Numbered from the stretch's first letter, positions 1-8,490 are shown. The stretch is DNA of 64,000 nt from Dysgonomonadaceae bacterium PH5-43 (GCA_029916745.1 JARXWK010000007.1:1-64000); one strand, 5' to 3'. The notes: a model not told the origin generated them from the sequence alone. Numbers and translations: made by a program.

Positions 1-17
1 TGGGTGTTAATAGGCGC

Positions 18-48
18 TTGACAAACGCCTTTTGATTTAGTATCTTTG
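18..48 (+). promoter_or_regulatory. Promoter of Bacteroidota type inside the composite element
   Basis: TTG at 18-20 and TATCTTTG at 41-48 with a 20-base spacer fit the Bacteroidota -33/-7 promoter. The predicted transcript would start near 55 and meet the hairpin at 65-98 almost at once. The same promoter with the same spacer is found in the second copy on the minus strand at 51289-51319. Confidence 0.6.
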
Positions 49-54
49 TGTAAA

Positions 55-98
55 CAAATAGTATAAAGCTGTTAAGGGAGTCCTTAGCAGCTTTTTTT
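55..98 (+). ncRNA. Putative very short hairpin RNA, copy 1
   Basis: If the promoter at 18-48 is used, the transcript would be about 44 bases: a short leader, a 13-pair stem (AAAGCTG..TAAGG with CCTTA..CAGCTTT, one G-T pair, loop GAGT, 65-94) and a run of T residues. The hairpin looks like an intrinsic terminator, so this may be a tiny RNA or an abortive leader. No reading frame is present. The existence of the RNA is an inference from the layout and from the second copy. Confidence 0.3.
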
Positions 99-369
99 GT
101 ACTGTGTTTCACGACAATCTCAGTGTCTTTAGCTGCAAATTTCGGTATTTGTCTAAGAAGATAACACTGAGATTTTTCTATAACTCACTGTCTTTTTTCT
201 ATAACTCAATGAGTTTGCATCAATAAGTCTTTATAGCTCCCAAAACAGATAGTATGTATAAGCAAATATACAGTTAAAGATTGTAAAGCCAGGTTAAAGT
301 TGTGTTTTTGAGTCGCTGTTTAGCATATCTCAAATACAAAGATAGACTTTAATTGTTAAAATTTCGGAG

Positions 370-2094
370 TTATACTTTCGGCAGTTTAAATAAAAACTCC
401 AGTCCGCCTTCTGTTCTGTTCTTAACAGTAATAGTTCCTTTGTGAAATAATATTGCGTTTTTTACAATAGACAGTCCCAGACCAGAACCGCCAGTGTTGC
501 GAGTTCTACCTTCATTAACGCGATAAAAACGTTCGAAGATGCGATTAAGATGATGTTCTTCTTTTATGCCTACCCCTGTGTCGGAATAAGAGAAGTAATA
601 AAAATCTTTATCTTCATTATATTTATTTACAGTAATAGTTATTTCTGTTCCGGCATAGCGAATGGCATTGTCGGTAAGATTGCGGAATATCGAATATATT
701 AGATTGCGGTTTCCATAAATAACAATCCCTTTGGTGTTTGCAAAATCCATAGATATATTTTTCTCTTGTAAGAACTTCTCAAGATCGCTTTTCAATGAAT
801 TGAGTAGTTCGTCAATATTAACAGGCTCCAGCTTAAAAGATATAGGAGCTTCTTCTATTTTGGTTATAAGACTCATATCCTGAATTAATTCGGAAAGAAC
901 AATAGTTTGTTCGTGTGCTTTAGTTAAAAAATTGCGAGCTTGTTCTCCATCGCAAGGCTGATCTAAAGCTATTTCGAGATAACCACGAATACTTGTAACA
1001 GGAGTTCTTAGTTCGTGAGCAATATTAGAAGTCATTTCTTGTTTTAATAAACGTGTTTTCTCTTGCCCAGTAATATCATTGATAATAATTTCAAAGCTGC
1101 GGTCTTCAAAAACATTAACTCTCACATTGAAATACTTCCCTTGTCGGTCTATTTTGGTTTCGTAATAGTTTTCGCTAACACCTTCTTTGGAAAGAAAGTC
1201 AGCAACACTCTCAAAAGCATTGTCGGTAAATATTATCGAAGGATTTGATGCCGACTCATCTGTGATTGTATTCAGATATTGAATAAACAAACCATTGTAA
1301 AATCCCACCTTTTTATCGGACGAGAAAAAGCACAAGCCTTCGCCAGAACTATGAACGTGCTGTAAAAGCTTTTCGCGTTCAAGTATAATTTCTTTTTTTC
1401 TTTCCTTTAGTTGTTTGTAGTTGTCGATAATCTTCCTGCCTATTTCTCCTAATTCATCGTCGGGGAATACTATTTGAGTATTAAGGGGGTCGTTCTTTTC
1501 CGACAAAGCAAATTCTTTAAGTGTTTTGATAGATTTCCCAAAGCGGTCGGCAATCAAATGAATAAGCAACAGAGTAACAACAAAAAGGATTGCGATATAG
1601 TACAGAAAGCGGTTGTCGGACTTTAGAAAGTCTTGCACCTGAATATCGTAAGGAAGTGCCACTCGGATAAAATAATTATTACTTCGCTTGGCATAATACA
1701 AGTATTTCTGCTTGTTGGTAGCCGATGTTCTTATGTATGAGCCATTACCGTTGGTCTGCGCCTGAAGTATTTCGGGGCGTTCGGCGTGGCTTTCGTATAA
1801 AAGATCTTGTTCAACGGCATTATCGTAAACCACATTTCCCTTTCGGTCGATTAAAGTCATACGAAGGTTTTCAGGTAAAAGCCCCGATACACTATCGATA
1901 GCTTGTTTGGGCGACTCCGAATGTTTGTCTAAAGAAGCCTGAATAACACCCGTATAGGCATCAAGTTTCTCTTCCAAAGCCTCTGTCCGAAATGTTGTTT
2001 CACGAGATCTTTCAAATACTATTATCCCAATAGTGAACAAAGCAAATATAAGGAAGAAGTATAACGATAGCCTTTGCTTATAACTTATTTTCAT
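370..2094 (-). CDS. phoR: PhoR-like membrane sensor histidine kinase
   Basis: A 574-residue sensor kinase, partner of the response regulator directly upstream. It has an N-terminal membrane helix (about 9-28), a periplasmic region (29-160), a second helix (163-183), a linker and PAS-like region (about 240-340), a HisKA domain with the phosphoacceptor in IAHELRTP (His360), and an ATPase domain with the N box (Asn472/Asn476), DTGVGI (505-510) and GGSGLGL (535-541). All catalytic motifs are intact. The start overlaps the regulator stop by four bases, so translation is probably coupled. As last gene of the phosphate operon it most likely senses phosphate status through the Pst system and PhoU; the assignment to PhoR rests on this context. 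Confidence 0.9.
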   Translation of the reverse strand: MKISYKQRLSLYFFLIFALFTIGIIVFERSRETTFRTEALEEKLDAYTGVIQASLDKHSESPKQAIDSVSGLLPENLRMTLIDRKGNVVYDNAVEQDLLYESHAERPEILQAQTNGNGSYIRTSATNKQKYLYYAKRSNNYFIRVALPYDIQVQDFLKSDNRFLYYIAILFVVTLLLIHLIADRFGKSIKTLKEFALSEKNDPLNTQIVFPDDELGEIGRKIIDNYKQLKERKKEIILEREKLLQHVHSSGEGLCFFSSDKKVGFYNGLFIQYLNTITDESASNPSIIFTDNAFESVADFLSKEGVSENYYETKIDRQGKYFNVRVNVFEDRSFEIIINDITGQEKTRLLKQEMTSNIAHELRTPVTSIRGYLEIALDQPCDGEQARNFLTKAHEQTIVLSELIQDMSLITKIEEAPISFKLEPVNIDELLNSLKSDLEKFLQEKNISMDFANTKGIVIYGNRNLIYSIFRNLTDNAIRYAGTEITITVNKYNEDKDFYYFSYSDTGVGIKEEHHLNRIFERFYRVNEGRTRNTGGSGLGLSIVKNAILFHKGTITVKNRTEGGLEFLFKLPKV

Positions 2095-2774
2095 AACTTG
2101 GTAATATCAAATCTGTATCCGTAACCCGAACGGTTAGAAATAAGAGAAGAGTGGTCGCCTAACTTCTTTCTCAAACGAGTGATATGAACATCAACTGTTC
2201 TTTCAGTTATATATGGAGCTTTCTCCCAGATACGGTCTATTATTTCTTCACGAGAGAAAATACGCCCTTGATGTTTAATCAGAAACTCAAGGATTTCGAA
2301 CTCAGTTCTTGTTAGAGTAACTGTTTTATCTCCGACAAAAACATCTTTGGTGTCAAAATCTACAATAAAGTCTTTATAGATAAACCTGTTTACAGGCTGA
2401 ACGTCGGCGATTTGGCGTTTCAACATAGCCTTTACACGAGCCGAAACTTCTTTAAGAGAGAACGGTTTAGCAATATAATCGTCTCCCCCAACCGAAAAAC
2501 CAGTGAGCATATCGTTCTCTGTGTTTTTGGCTGTAAGGAAAATGATTGGAATTTGATTGCCATTACTTCTCAATGTTTCCGCCATCTTATATCCCGACAT
2601 TCCTCCCATCATCACATCTAAAAGGATAAGAGAATATTCTGATGTAAGTTTCTCAAAAGCTTCCTCTGCCGAACTCGCACAAACAACATCGTAACCGTCG
2701 TTTGTTAGCGTGTAAAACAAAATTTCGCAAATGTTAGCTTCATCATCAACAACAAGTATTTTTTGTTTTTCCAT
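2091..2774 (-). CDS. phoB: PhoB-like response regulator (OmpR family)
   Basis: A 227-residue regulator with an N-terminal receiver domain (acidic pair Asp10/Asp11, phosphoacceptor Asp53 in LLDVMM, Thr81, Lys103) and a C-terminal winged-helix DNA-binding domain (about 125-227). It is expected to activate phosphate-starvation genes when phosphorylated by the kinase encoded immediately downstream. A 57-base gap separates it from phoU and holds a -7 box and a perfect 17-base palindrome, so the regulator-kinase pair may have its own controlled promoter within the operon. OmpR-family membership is certain; the PhoB name comes from its place behind pst-phoU. Confidence 0.9.
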   Translation of the reverse strand: MEKQKILVVDDEANICEILFYTLTNDGYDVVCASSAEEAFEKLTSEYSLILLDVMMGGMSGYKMAETLRSNGNQIPIIFLTAKNTENDMLTGFSVGGDDYIAKPFSLKEVSARVKAMLKRQIADVQPVNRFIYKDFIVDFDTKDVFVGDKTVTLTRTEFEILEFLIKHQGRIFSREEIIDRIWEKAPYITERTVDVHITRLRKKLGDHSSLISNRSGYGYRFDITKL

Positions 2775-2792
2775 ATCGACTTTATTTTATCA

Positions 2793-2831
2793 CAAAAATA
2801 GTCATTACTAATGACTTAGTATCAAAATACT
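2793..2831 (-). promoter_or_regulatory. Candidate internal promoter and operator ahead of phoB
   Basis: On the minus strand TATTTTTG (2800-2793) matches the -7 consensus. Directly upstream lies a perfect palindrome, AGTCATTA-C-TAATGACT (2800-2816), followed by a second inverted repeat AGTAT-caaa-ATACT (2818-2831) containing a TTTG that could be the -33 box, though the spacing of 23 bases is long. The palindromes fall where a regulator would touch RNA polymerase. Whether it is a Pho-box-like operator cannot be told from one site. Confidence 0.45.
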
Positions 2832-3497
2832 TTATTTTTTTACTCCGTGTTTCAAAACCTTTGCATCTACATAGAAAACAATCTCCTCTACAATGTTGCT
2901 ACAATGGTCTCCTATTCGCTCTAACTTACGAATTAAAAGCATTAGTTTTAAGCCACAACGAATATACGCAGGCTCAGCTTGTAGATAGTTTGTTAGTATA
3001 TCAAGAGAGTTATAATATAAGGTGTCTACCTCGTCGTCCTTTGCAAGTATTTTACCCGAAACCTTTGTGTTCTCCGATTCGAGAGCAACAAAGCAATCCG
3101 ACAACATAGAAATAAGACAGTCGAACATCTTTTCTATCTGTAACTCTTCTATTGTTTGAGAACTAATATCGTTACAATCGCTATCGATAACGTGGCGAGC
3201 AACACCTTCGGCAAAGTCGCCAATGCGTTCAAGAGTGCTACTTATCTTTATCAACGAAAGAACTAAGCGTAAGTCAATAGCCACAGGATTGTATAATGCG
3301 ATGTAGTTTTCGCAATCGCTATCTATTTTTAACTCAAAAGCATCGACACGCTTTTCGCGACTTGCTATTTCTCTTGCCAGTTCAATATCGTTATTTAGGA
3401 AAGATTGTTTTGCTTTCTCCAACTGCGAAAGAACTAATCTCCACATTTGGTTTATTTCTTCTTTTAACTCTTGTAATTCTTTTTCAGTATGTTTCAT
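2832..3497 (-). CDS. phoU: PhoU phosphate-signalling protein
   Basis: A 221-residue all-helical protein with the two repeated PhoU three-helix bundles; the motifs LERIGDFAEGVAR (first half) and LERIGDHCSNIVEE (second half) are the conserved metal-binding-type helices. PhoU links the Pst transporter to the PhoR kinase and holds the Pho response off when phosphate is plentiful. It follows pstB by 24 bases in the same operon. Length and both repeats are typical of the family. Confidence 0.95.
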   Translation of the reverse strand: MKHTEKELQELKEEINQMWRLVLSQLEKAKQSFLNNDIELAREIASREKRVDAFELKIDSDCENYIALYNPVAIDLRLVLSLIKISSTLERIGDFAEGVARHVIDSDCNDISSQTIEELQIEKMFDCLISMLSDCFVALESENTKVSGKILAKDDEVDTLYYNSLDILTNYLQAEPAYIRCGLKLMLLIRKLERIGDHCSNIVEEIVFYVDAKVLKHGVKK

Positions 3498-3521
3498 TTC
3501 TTGTTTCTGTTTATTTTAATA

Positions 3522-4268
3522 TTAACCAAATCTACCAGTAATATAATTTTGAGTTTGTTCTTTCTCAGGCTTTAAGAAAATCTTCTTAGTATCGTCGAAC
3601 TCGATAAGTTCGCCAAGCATAAAAAAGCCAGTTTTATCACTTACACGAGCAGCCTGTTGCATATTGTGAGTAACTATTACAATGGTATAATCTTTTTTAA
3701 GTGAATGTATAAGCTCCTCAATCTTAGAAGTAGAGATAGGGTCGAGAGCAGATGCAGGCTCGTCCATCAATAAAACTGACGGAGATATAGCCAAAGCTCT
3801 TGCAATACAAAGCCTTTGTTGCTGTCCGCCCGAAAGTTCAAAAGCCGATTTGTTTAGTTTATCTTTCACTTCGTCCCAAAGAGCTGAGGCAACAAGAGAT
3901 TCTTCTACTCTCTGTTTGATATATGCTTTGTCTTTAATGTCGTTTACTCTTAAACCGTAAGCCACATTTTCAAAGATAGATTTAGGAAAAGGATTAGGCT
4001 TTTGGAACACCATACCAACTCTCTTCCTAAGTTCGTCTACCTGAACAGATTTAGAGTAAATGTTTTGTCCGTGAATAAGGCACTCCCCAGTAAGTCGAGT
4101 GTCATCTATCAACTCATTCATACGGTTAAATAGGCGAAGGAATGTAGATTTTCCACAACCCGACGGACCAATAAAAGCAGTTACCGTATTAGCTTTTATA
4201 TCCATGTTGATGTTCTTCAAAGCATGGAAGTCTCCGTAATAAAAATTTATATCTTTTGCTTGTATCAT
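3522..4268 (-). CDS. pstB: Phosphate ABC transporter ATPase PstB
   Basis: A 248-residue ATPase that powers phosphate import through PstC-PstA. It shows Walker [10 protein letters not shown] (34-42), the signature LSGGQQQR (145-152), Walker B LLMDEP (166-171) and an H-loop THNMQ. Motif [18 protein letters not shown] is typical of PstB among ABC ATPases. The gene sits one base after pstA and precedes phoU. Full length, no missing residue. Confidence 0.97.
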   Translation of the reverse strand: MIQAKDINFYYGDFHALKNINMDIKANTVTAFIGPSGCGKSTFLRLFNRMNELIDDTRLTGECLIHGQNIYSKSVQVDELRKRVGMVFQKPNPFPKSIFENVAYGLRVNDIKDKAYIKQRVEESLVASALWDEVKDKLNKSAFELSGGQQQRLCIARALAISPSVLLMDEPASALDPISTSKIEELIHSLKKDYTIVIVTHNMQQAARVSDKTGFFMLGELIEFDDTKKIFLKPEKEQTQNYITGRFG

Positions 4269-4269
4269 A

Positions 4270-5130
4270 TTAGTTTGTTTTTACTTTTTTGCCGAAATAT
4301 CTTCTAAGAACAGTAGCAAGTATGTTCATAAATAACACAATGGCTATCAACACTAAGGCTGTTCCGTAAGCAATCGGGCGTGAGGCTTCTATATCTGTTC
4401 CGCTTGTTGCAATTACATACAAGTGATATGGAAGAGCCATTACTTGGTCGAATATACTATTCGGAAGTTTGGGAAGAAAATAAGCCGCAACTGTAAATAA
4501 TATTGGAGCTGTTTCGCCCGATACTCTACCGATAGAAAGTATCAATCCTGTTATTATGTTTGGGAAAGCCATAGGAAGTATTACTCTCCAGATGGTTTGG
4601 AGTTTACTTGCTCCCAGAGCAAGACTTCCAGTTCTGTAAGAATCTGGAATAGCTTTTAAGGCTTCTTCTGTAGTTCTAATTATCAGAGGTAGAACTAACA
4701 AGCCAAGAGTACAAGACCCTGCTATTATAGAATCTCCGAACTTTAGTGTGTTTACAAATAAAGCCATACCAAATAAACCAAACACAATAGAAGGGATACT
4801 TCCCAGATTGTTTGTCATAATCCGAATAAAGCGAACAACCCAACCGTTGCCTGCATATTCATTCATATAAATAGCCGACATTACCCCGATAGGGAACGCA
4901 ATTATCACGCTACCTACTATCAGACAGAGAGTACCTACTATAGCAGGGAATATTCCGCCTGCGGTCATACCCTCAGATGGTGCAGTTGTGAGAAACTCCC
5001 AACTAATTACTCCTATACCGTTATAGATAATAAACCCAAGTATCCAGAAAAGAATACCAGCAACCACTAATCCTAATACACGAAAAGCGGCGAATGCTAT
5101 GTTTTGTTTTAAATTCTTATTCATAATCAT
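4270..5130 (-). CDS. pstA: Phosphate ABC transporter permease PstA
   Basis: A 286-residue permease with about six membrane segments and the cytoplasmic coupling loop [20 protein letters not shown], where PstB docks. It pairs with PstC to form the phosphate channel. The start overlaps the pstC stop by four bases (4 nt ATGA-type overlap), as expected for tightly coupled subunits. An alternative start one codon or two downstream (MNKNLKQ) cannot be excluded. Confidence 0.96.
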   Translation of the reverse strand: MIMNKNLKQNIAFAAFRVLGLVVAGILFWILGFIIYNGIGVISWEFLTTAPSEGMTAGGIFPAIVGTLCLIVGSVIIAFPIGVMSAIYMNEYAGNGWVVRFIRIMTNNLGSIPSIVFGLFGMALFVNTLKFGDSIIAGSCTLGLLVLPLIIRTTEEALKAIPDSYRTGSLALGASKLQTIWRVILPMAFPNIITGLILSIGRVSGETAPILFTVAAYFLPKLPNSIFDQVMALPYHLYVIATSGTDIEASRPIAYGTALVLIAIVLFMNILATVLRRYFGKKVKTN

Positions 5131-6335
5131 ACACCTTTATTGTGTTGTCGCTTTGAAATAAATTCAGCAGAAGCACTAATCACCATTGTAATGATAAACA
5201 ATATACACCCTAATAAAAACAACGACTGATAATGTGCACCACCTGCGGGAGCTTCGCCCAATTCAGCAGCGATAGTTGCTGGTATCGTTCGTACCGATTG
5301 AAAAAGAGAGGTTGGTATTACGGCGGCATTTCCTGTTACCATCAACACTGCCATTGTTTCGCCAATAGCTCGTCCTATACCTAAAACAACAGCCGCCATA
5401 ATACCAGAAGAAGCATAAGGAACAATTACCTTATAGATAGTTTGCCAACGATTAGCTCCCAATGCAAGACTTGCTTCGCGCATTGCTCTTGGAGTGCCTC
5501 TCATAGCATCTTCTGCTATAGTAATAATTGTAGGTAATGCCATAATAGCAAGAATTAAACTGCCAGCAAAAGCAGTCTCTCCAACAGGAAGATTCAATGC
5601 TTTTTGGATAAGAGGAACTAATACAACCAATCCGAAGAATCCATAAACCACAGAAGGAATACCAGCCAGCAATTCTATTGCGGGTTTTAGTAGTTTGCGA
5701 GTGCGCGGCCCTGCAAGCTCCGACATATAAATAGCCACTCCCATACCTAAAGGTAAAGCTATTAAAATAGCGAAGAAACTTACCCATAGCGTACCCATAA
5801 TAAGCGGAAGTAAACCGAATAAAGGAGCAGGAGTTGCAGTAGGCAGCCATTCTTTCCCTCCAAAGAAATCGGTAATCTGTATATTCTTTTGTGGTAAAAT
5901 TTTAACAGAGTTGTTTTCGCGTGGTAGGTATTGTTCAGGAATGTATGCAATAATATTAGGTGTTTGTGCTATAACCTCTCCTAATTTCTCATTAAGCAGA
6001 ACATAATCTTCTCCAAACTCTTCTTCTGAGTACATAGAAAATATTTCATCGAAGTAAAAAGGAATAATATCTTCGTTGTTACCGTTAATTTCATTCCAAT
6101 TAGTTATTTCGTAATCGAATATCTGCTTAATTTGGGTCGAATTTAATTCTTCTATTGTGTTAGATGCGTTAACACACAGAGCATATCCTTTTTCGACAGA
6201 AGGACTGTTAAACAAACCAAAACCTTCTTTAAACAAGAATATGATAATAAGTAAAATGGCAAGGCTGGTGATGCTGCCACTAATGGTTAGCATCACCTTT
6301 ACCAAGCGTTCTATAGTTTGTCTGAATTGCTTCAT
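5127..6335 (-). CDS. pstC: Phosphate ABC transporter permease PstC with a PstS-like insertion
   Basis: A 402-residue permease. After a first membrane helix (about 13-36) comes a roughly 115-residue extracytoplasmic segment (50-165) before the remaining helices; the coupling loop EDAMRGTPRAMREASLALGA is intact. The inserted segment resembles the periplasmic phosphate-binding protein: here NASNTIEELNSTQIKQIF..ITNWNEI and later IIAYIPEQYL, in PstS next door HPSNKVTNLTREQLEGIF..IKNWKEV and AIGYVGMAYL. It is therefore longer than the roughly 300-residue enterobacterial PstC. The gene overlaps both neighbours by four bases. PstC identity is secure; the origin of the insertion is inferred from the similarity. 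Confidence 0.93.
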   Translation of the reverse strand: MKQFRQTIERLVKVMLTISGSITSLAILLIIIFLFKEGFGLFNSPSVEKGYALCVNASNTIEELNSTQIKQIFDYEITNWNEINGNNEDIIPFYFDEIFSMYSEEEFGEDYVLLNEKLGEVIAQTPNIIAYIPEQYLPRENNSVKILPQKNIQITDFFGGKEWLPTATPAPLFGLLPLIMGTLWVSFFAILIALPLGMGVAIYMSELAGPRTRKLLKPAIELLAGIPSVVYGFFGLVVLVPLIQKALNLPVGETAFAGSLILAIMALPTIITIAEDAMRGTPRAMREASLALGANRWQTIYKVIVPYASSGIMAAVVLGIGRAIGETMAVLMVTGNAAVIPTSLFQSVRTIPATIAAELGEAPAGGAHYQSLFLLGCILFIITMVISASAEFISKRQHNKGV

Positions 6336-7147
6336 TTTACTGTTATAAATCCTATTTTAGAAACTATCTTTTGACCTTCATTTGATAAAATGTAGTCAAT
6401 GAAAGGCTTTACAGTGCTTTCATTTATTGCATCATAGTAGTAGTACAAAGGACGAACGATAGGGTATGTTTCATTTTTAGCATTCTCAACAGTAGGCTCC
6501 ACAAATGTTTTTCCCTGATCGTATGAAACGTGTATGGGTTTTACTTGTTTGTTTAAGTATGCCATTCCTACATAACCTATAGCACCTTTAGTTTGGCTCA
6601 CCGACTGGATAATAGCACCAGTAGCAGGCATACTCATAATACCAGACATATAATTCTTCTTTTTCAAAACACTTTCTTTGAAGAACTCATAAGTTCCAGA
6701 CGATGTTTCGCGAGAGTAAGGAACAATAGCAATGTTAGCACCTCCAACTTCTTTCCAGTTCTTAATCTTTCCAGTGAATATGCCTTCTAATTGTTCACGA
6801 GTAAGATTAGTTACTTTATTGGAAGGGTGTACAACAATAGCAAGGGCATCGTAAGCGGCGATAATCTCTTTTACTGTTTTGCCTTTTTCTTTTAACTTAT
6901 TCTTCTCATCGAATTTAATCTTTCTGGATAGTTGAGCCAAGTCGGTAGTCCCGTCGAGTAGGGCAGTGATACCTACGCCGCTACCGCCACCAGTTACAGT
7001 AACATTGCTCGAATTATTTACTTTCATAAACTCTTCTGCTGCCATTTGCGACAAAGGAAGCATTGTGTCGGAACCTTTGATACGTTGTGCTTGCACGCTA
7101 AATAAAGCTGCAACTAAAATTACGGTTGTTAAAATTGTCTTTTTCAT
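6332..7147 (-). CDS. pstS: Periplasmic phosphate-binding protein PstS
   Basis: A 271-residue solute-binding protein with an N-terminal signal peptide (cleavage likely after VQAQ, residue 21). The mature part shows the ligand motifs GSDTMLPL, GGGSGVGI, the segment DLAQLSRKI, and RETSSGTYEFF, which together bind phosphate. It delivers phosphate to PstC-PstA and is encoded directly upstream of pstC with a four-base overlap. No lipobox is seen, so it is probably soluble in the periplasm. Confidence 0.95.
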   Translation of the reverse strand: MKKTILTTVILVAALFSVQAQRIKGSDTMLPLSQMAAEEFMKVNNSSNVTVTGGGSGVGITALLDGTTDLAQLSRKIKFDEKNKLKEKGKTVKEIIAAYDALAIVVHPSNKVTNLTREQLEGIFTGKIKNWKEVGGANIAIVPYSRETSSGTYEFFKESVLKKKNYMSGIMSMPATGAIIQSVSQTKGAIGYVGMAYLNKQVKPIHVSYDQGKTFVEPTVENAKNETYPIVRPLYYYYDAINESTVKPFIDYILSNEGQKIVSKIGFITVK

Positions 7148-7183
7148 TTGTCTTTTGTTCTTTAATAATTTAATAATCCTCTG

Positions 7184-8458
7184 TTAAAATTTATATTGCA
7201 TTCTCACGGTTAATACGTTATCTTTTCTATTTCCATTGTAAGCGGTAAGGTTGTCTGTTTTTTCGTTATTGTTTATTTCGTAGTAAGCCTGTAAACGAAT
7301 ACTTGTGTTTATATTCCAAAGCATACCAAATCCGAGAGTATTTTTTGCTATGTCTCCCTTTGTAGTATTGTTTAATCCTACTTCGTTCTTTGCTACTTTG
7401 GTATTAGGGTCGTACCAGTCGTATTTTAGAACGGCGGCAAATGGAGATTTCCCCAAATCTTGTACGAGTATAACATATCCTCCGCTAAATTTACGGATAT
7501 AGGTATCGGAAGAAGAAAGAGAAGACGAATTAGGGCTTTTGCTGCTTGATGCTCCGCCGGGTTGTTCGCCAAACAGGTATTCACCTCTCAACTGTGTTGT
7601 ACCTAAAATACTTTTGAAACTGATTTGAGCATCTAATCCTATGTATTCACGTTTAGCAAAACCACCATTATTATTATTATTATTATTGTCGAGAACAAAA
7701 CTCTTGCCGTTCATTTTGTAGACATTATCAGTACCTTGATAAACGCCACCATTATAATACGAGATGCCACCACTCACTTGAAAATTATTGAAATCTTTAT
7801 TTGCCGATAAATGCCCGATGAAGTCTTTACGACTATCAGTTTCTTGCTTAATACCATTTCCTGCAAACAGTCCGGCTTCTAATTTAAGGAAGTTAAGAGG
7901 AGATTCTTTCTTTGCTTGAAGAGTAATCATCGCACCCAGATCTCTTTCTTCTGGGAAAAGAGTTTGAAAGATAGTAGAACGTTCAGGAGATTCTCGTTTC
8001 GAAGAAGAGTAACTTATTTCATTCCCGAAAGGTCGGTCAAAAATACCTACTTTAAGTGAATTTGTTTTCAACCAAGGATTTTTAATGTTTAGATAAGCAT
8101 CTTTAAAACCAATACCCTTTTCTGTTACATCTAATTGAAATACGGCAGAAGCAATACCCTCTTCGTAAGTAAACTTAATACGTCCACGACGTATTCCTAT
8201 GCGATTAAACGATTTTTCCGGGTTTTCGTTAGCAGTTCCAATTTTTAGAGATGCATCTTCTTGCCCCCACTGATACTGACCTTGAATGTAACCCGAAACC
8301 TTTAGCTTTTGAAGTTTTTTAATTGCCTCGTTCTGCGTTTTGTTTTCCTTTTCCAGAATCTCAATTCTGTCGATAGTTTCAACTTTTGCTTGATCCTGAG
8401 CAGACGTACTGCTTAATAGACATAAGCAACTTAATACTGTAATAAAAATTTTATTCAT
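7184..8458 (-). CDS. Phosphate-selective porin (OprP/OprO family)
   Basis: A 424-residue outer-membrane protein. A signal peptide (about 1-20, ending TSAQ) is followed by a short coiled-coil (about 25-50, leucine/lysine-rich heptads) and a 16-strand-type barrel ending in MQYKF, the aromatic C-terminus expected for barrel insertion. Family features are the repeated amphipathic strands and GIFDRPFGNEISYSSSKRESPE, typical of phosphate-selective porins. It is the first gene of the pst operon, 36 bases ahead of pstS, so it should admit phosphate across the outer membrane. Two predicted surface loops are low complexity: a poly-Asn tract and a Ser-rich tract (GGASSSKSPNSSSLSSSD). Confidence 0.9.
   Translation of the reverse strand: MNKIFITVLSCLCLLSSTSAQDQAKVETIDRIEILEKENKTQNEAIKKLQKLKVSGYIQGQYQWGQEDASLKIGTANENPEKSFNRIGIRRGRIKFTYEEGIASAVFQLDVTEKGIGFKDAYLNIKNPWLKTNSLKVGIFDRPFGNEISYSSSKRESPERSTIFQTLFPEERDLGAMITLQAKKESPLNFLKLEAGLFAGNGIKQETDSRKDFIGHLSANKDFNNFQVSGGISYYNGGVYQGTDNVYKMNGKSFVLDNNNNNNNGGFAKREYIGLDAQISFKSILGTTQLRGEYLFGEQPGGASSSKSPNSSSLSSSDTYIRKFSGGYVILVQDLGKSPFAAVLKYDWYDPNTKVAKNEVGLNNTTKGDIAKNTLGFGMLWNINTSIRLQAYYEINNNEKTDNLTAYNGNRKDNVLTVRMQYKF
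7667..7687. repeat. Trinucleotide repeat (ATT)7 inside the porin gene
   Basis: Seven perfect ATT units on the plus strand read as AAT codons on the coding strand, giving an Asn run in a predicted porin loop between VLD and GGF. Slippage here would change loop length by whole residues without breaking the frame. Confidence 0.85.
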
Positions 8459-8482
8459 ACATCATATTTTAATTGTACGATG

Positions 8483-8490
8483 CAAAAGTA
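8483..8490 (-). promoter_or_regulatory. -7 box of the porin-pst-pho operon
   Basis: TACTTTTG on the minus strand, 25 bases ahead of the porin start codon, matches the Bacteroidota TAnnTTTG box. A TTG lies about 22 bases further upstream, slightly beyond the usual spacing. This is the likely main promoter of the eight-gene phosphate operon. I do not recognise a Pho box. Confidence 0.5.

Larger units (their letters stand above)
11..215 (+). repeat. Composite intergenic element, copy 1 (promoter + hairpin + short repeats)
   Basis: Non-coding stretch with three parts in order: a promoter-like segment (TTGAC at 18-22, TATCTTTG at 41-48), a strong hairpin with a T tail (65-98), and a run of degenerate CTCAGTGT/ACACTGAG words (about 118-215). 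A second copy with the same order lies inverted at 51121-51320; the two promoter segments match at 34 of 42 positions, and the motif GAGATTTTTCT is shared in the tail. I know of no named family with this layout. It could be a small mobile or regulatory element. The stretch 216-369, up to the end of the kinase gene, shows nothing else I can name. Confidence 0.6.

Noticed and set aside
1-110. 6S, SRP or other standard small RNA at the left edge
   Set aside because: The predicted RNA is only about 45 bases and consists mainly of a terminator-like hairpin; none of the standard motifs is present.
5452-5850. 132-residue frame inside pstC
   Set aside because: It lies wholly within the secure pstC frame on the same strand and has a Cys/Tyr-rich composition typical of an out-of-frame translation.
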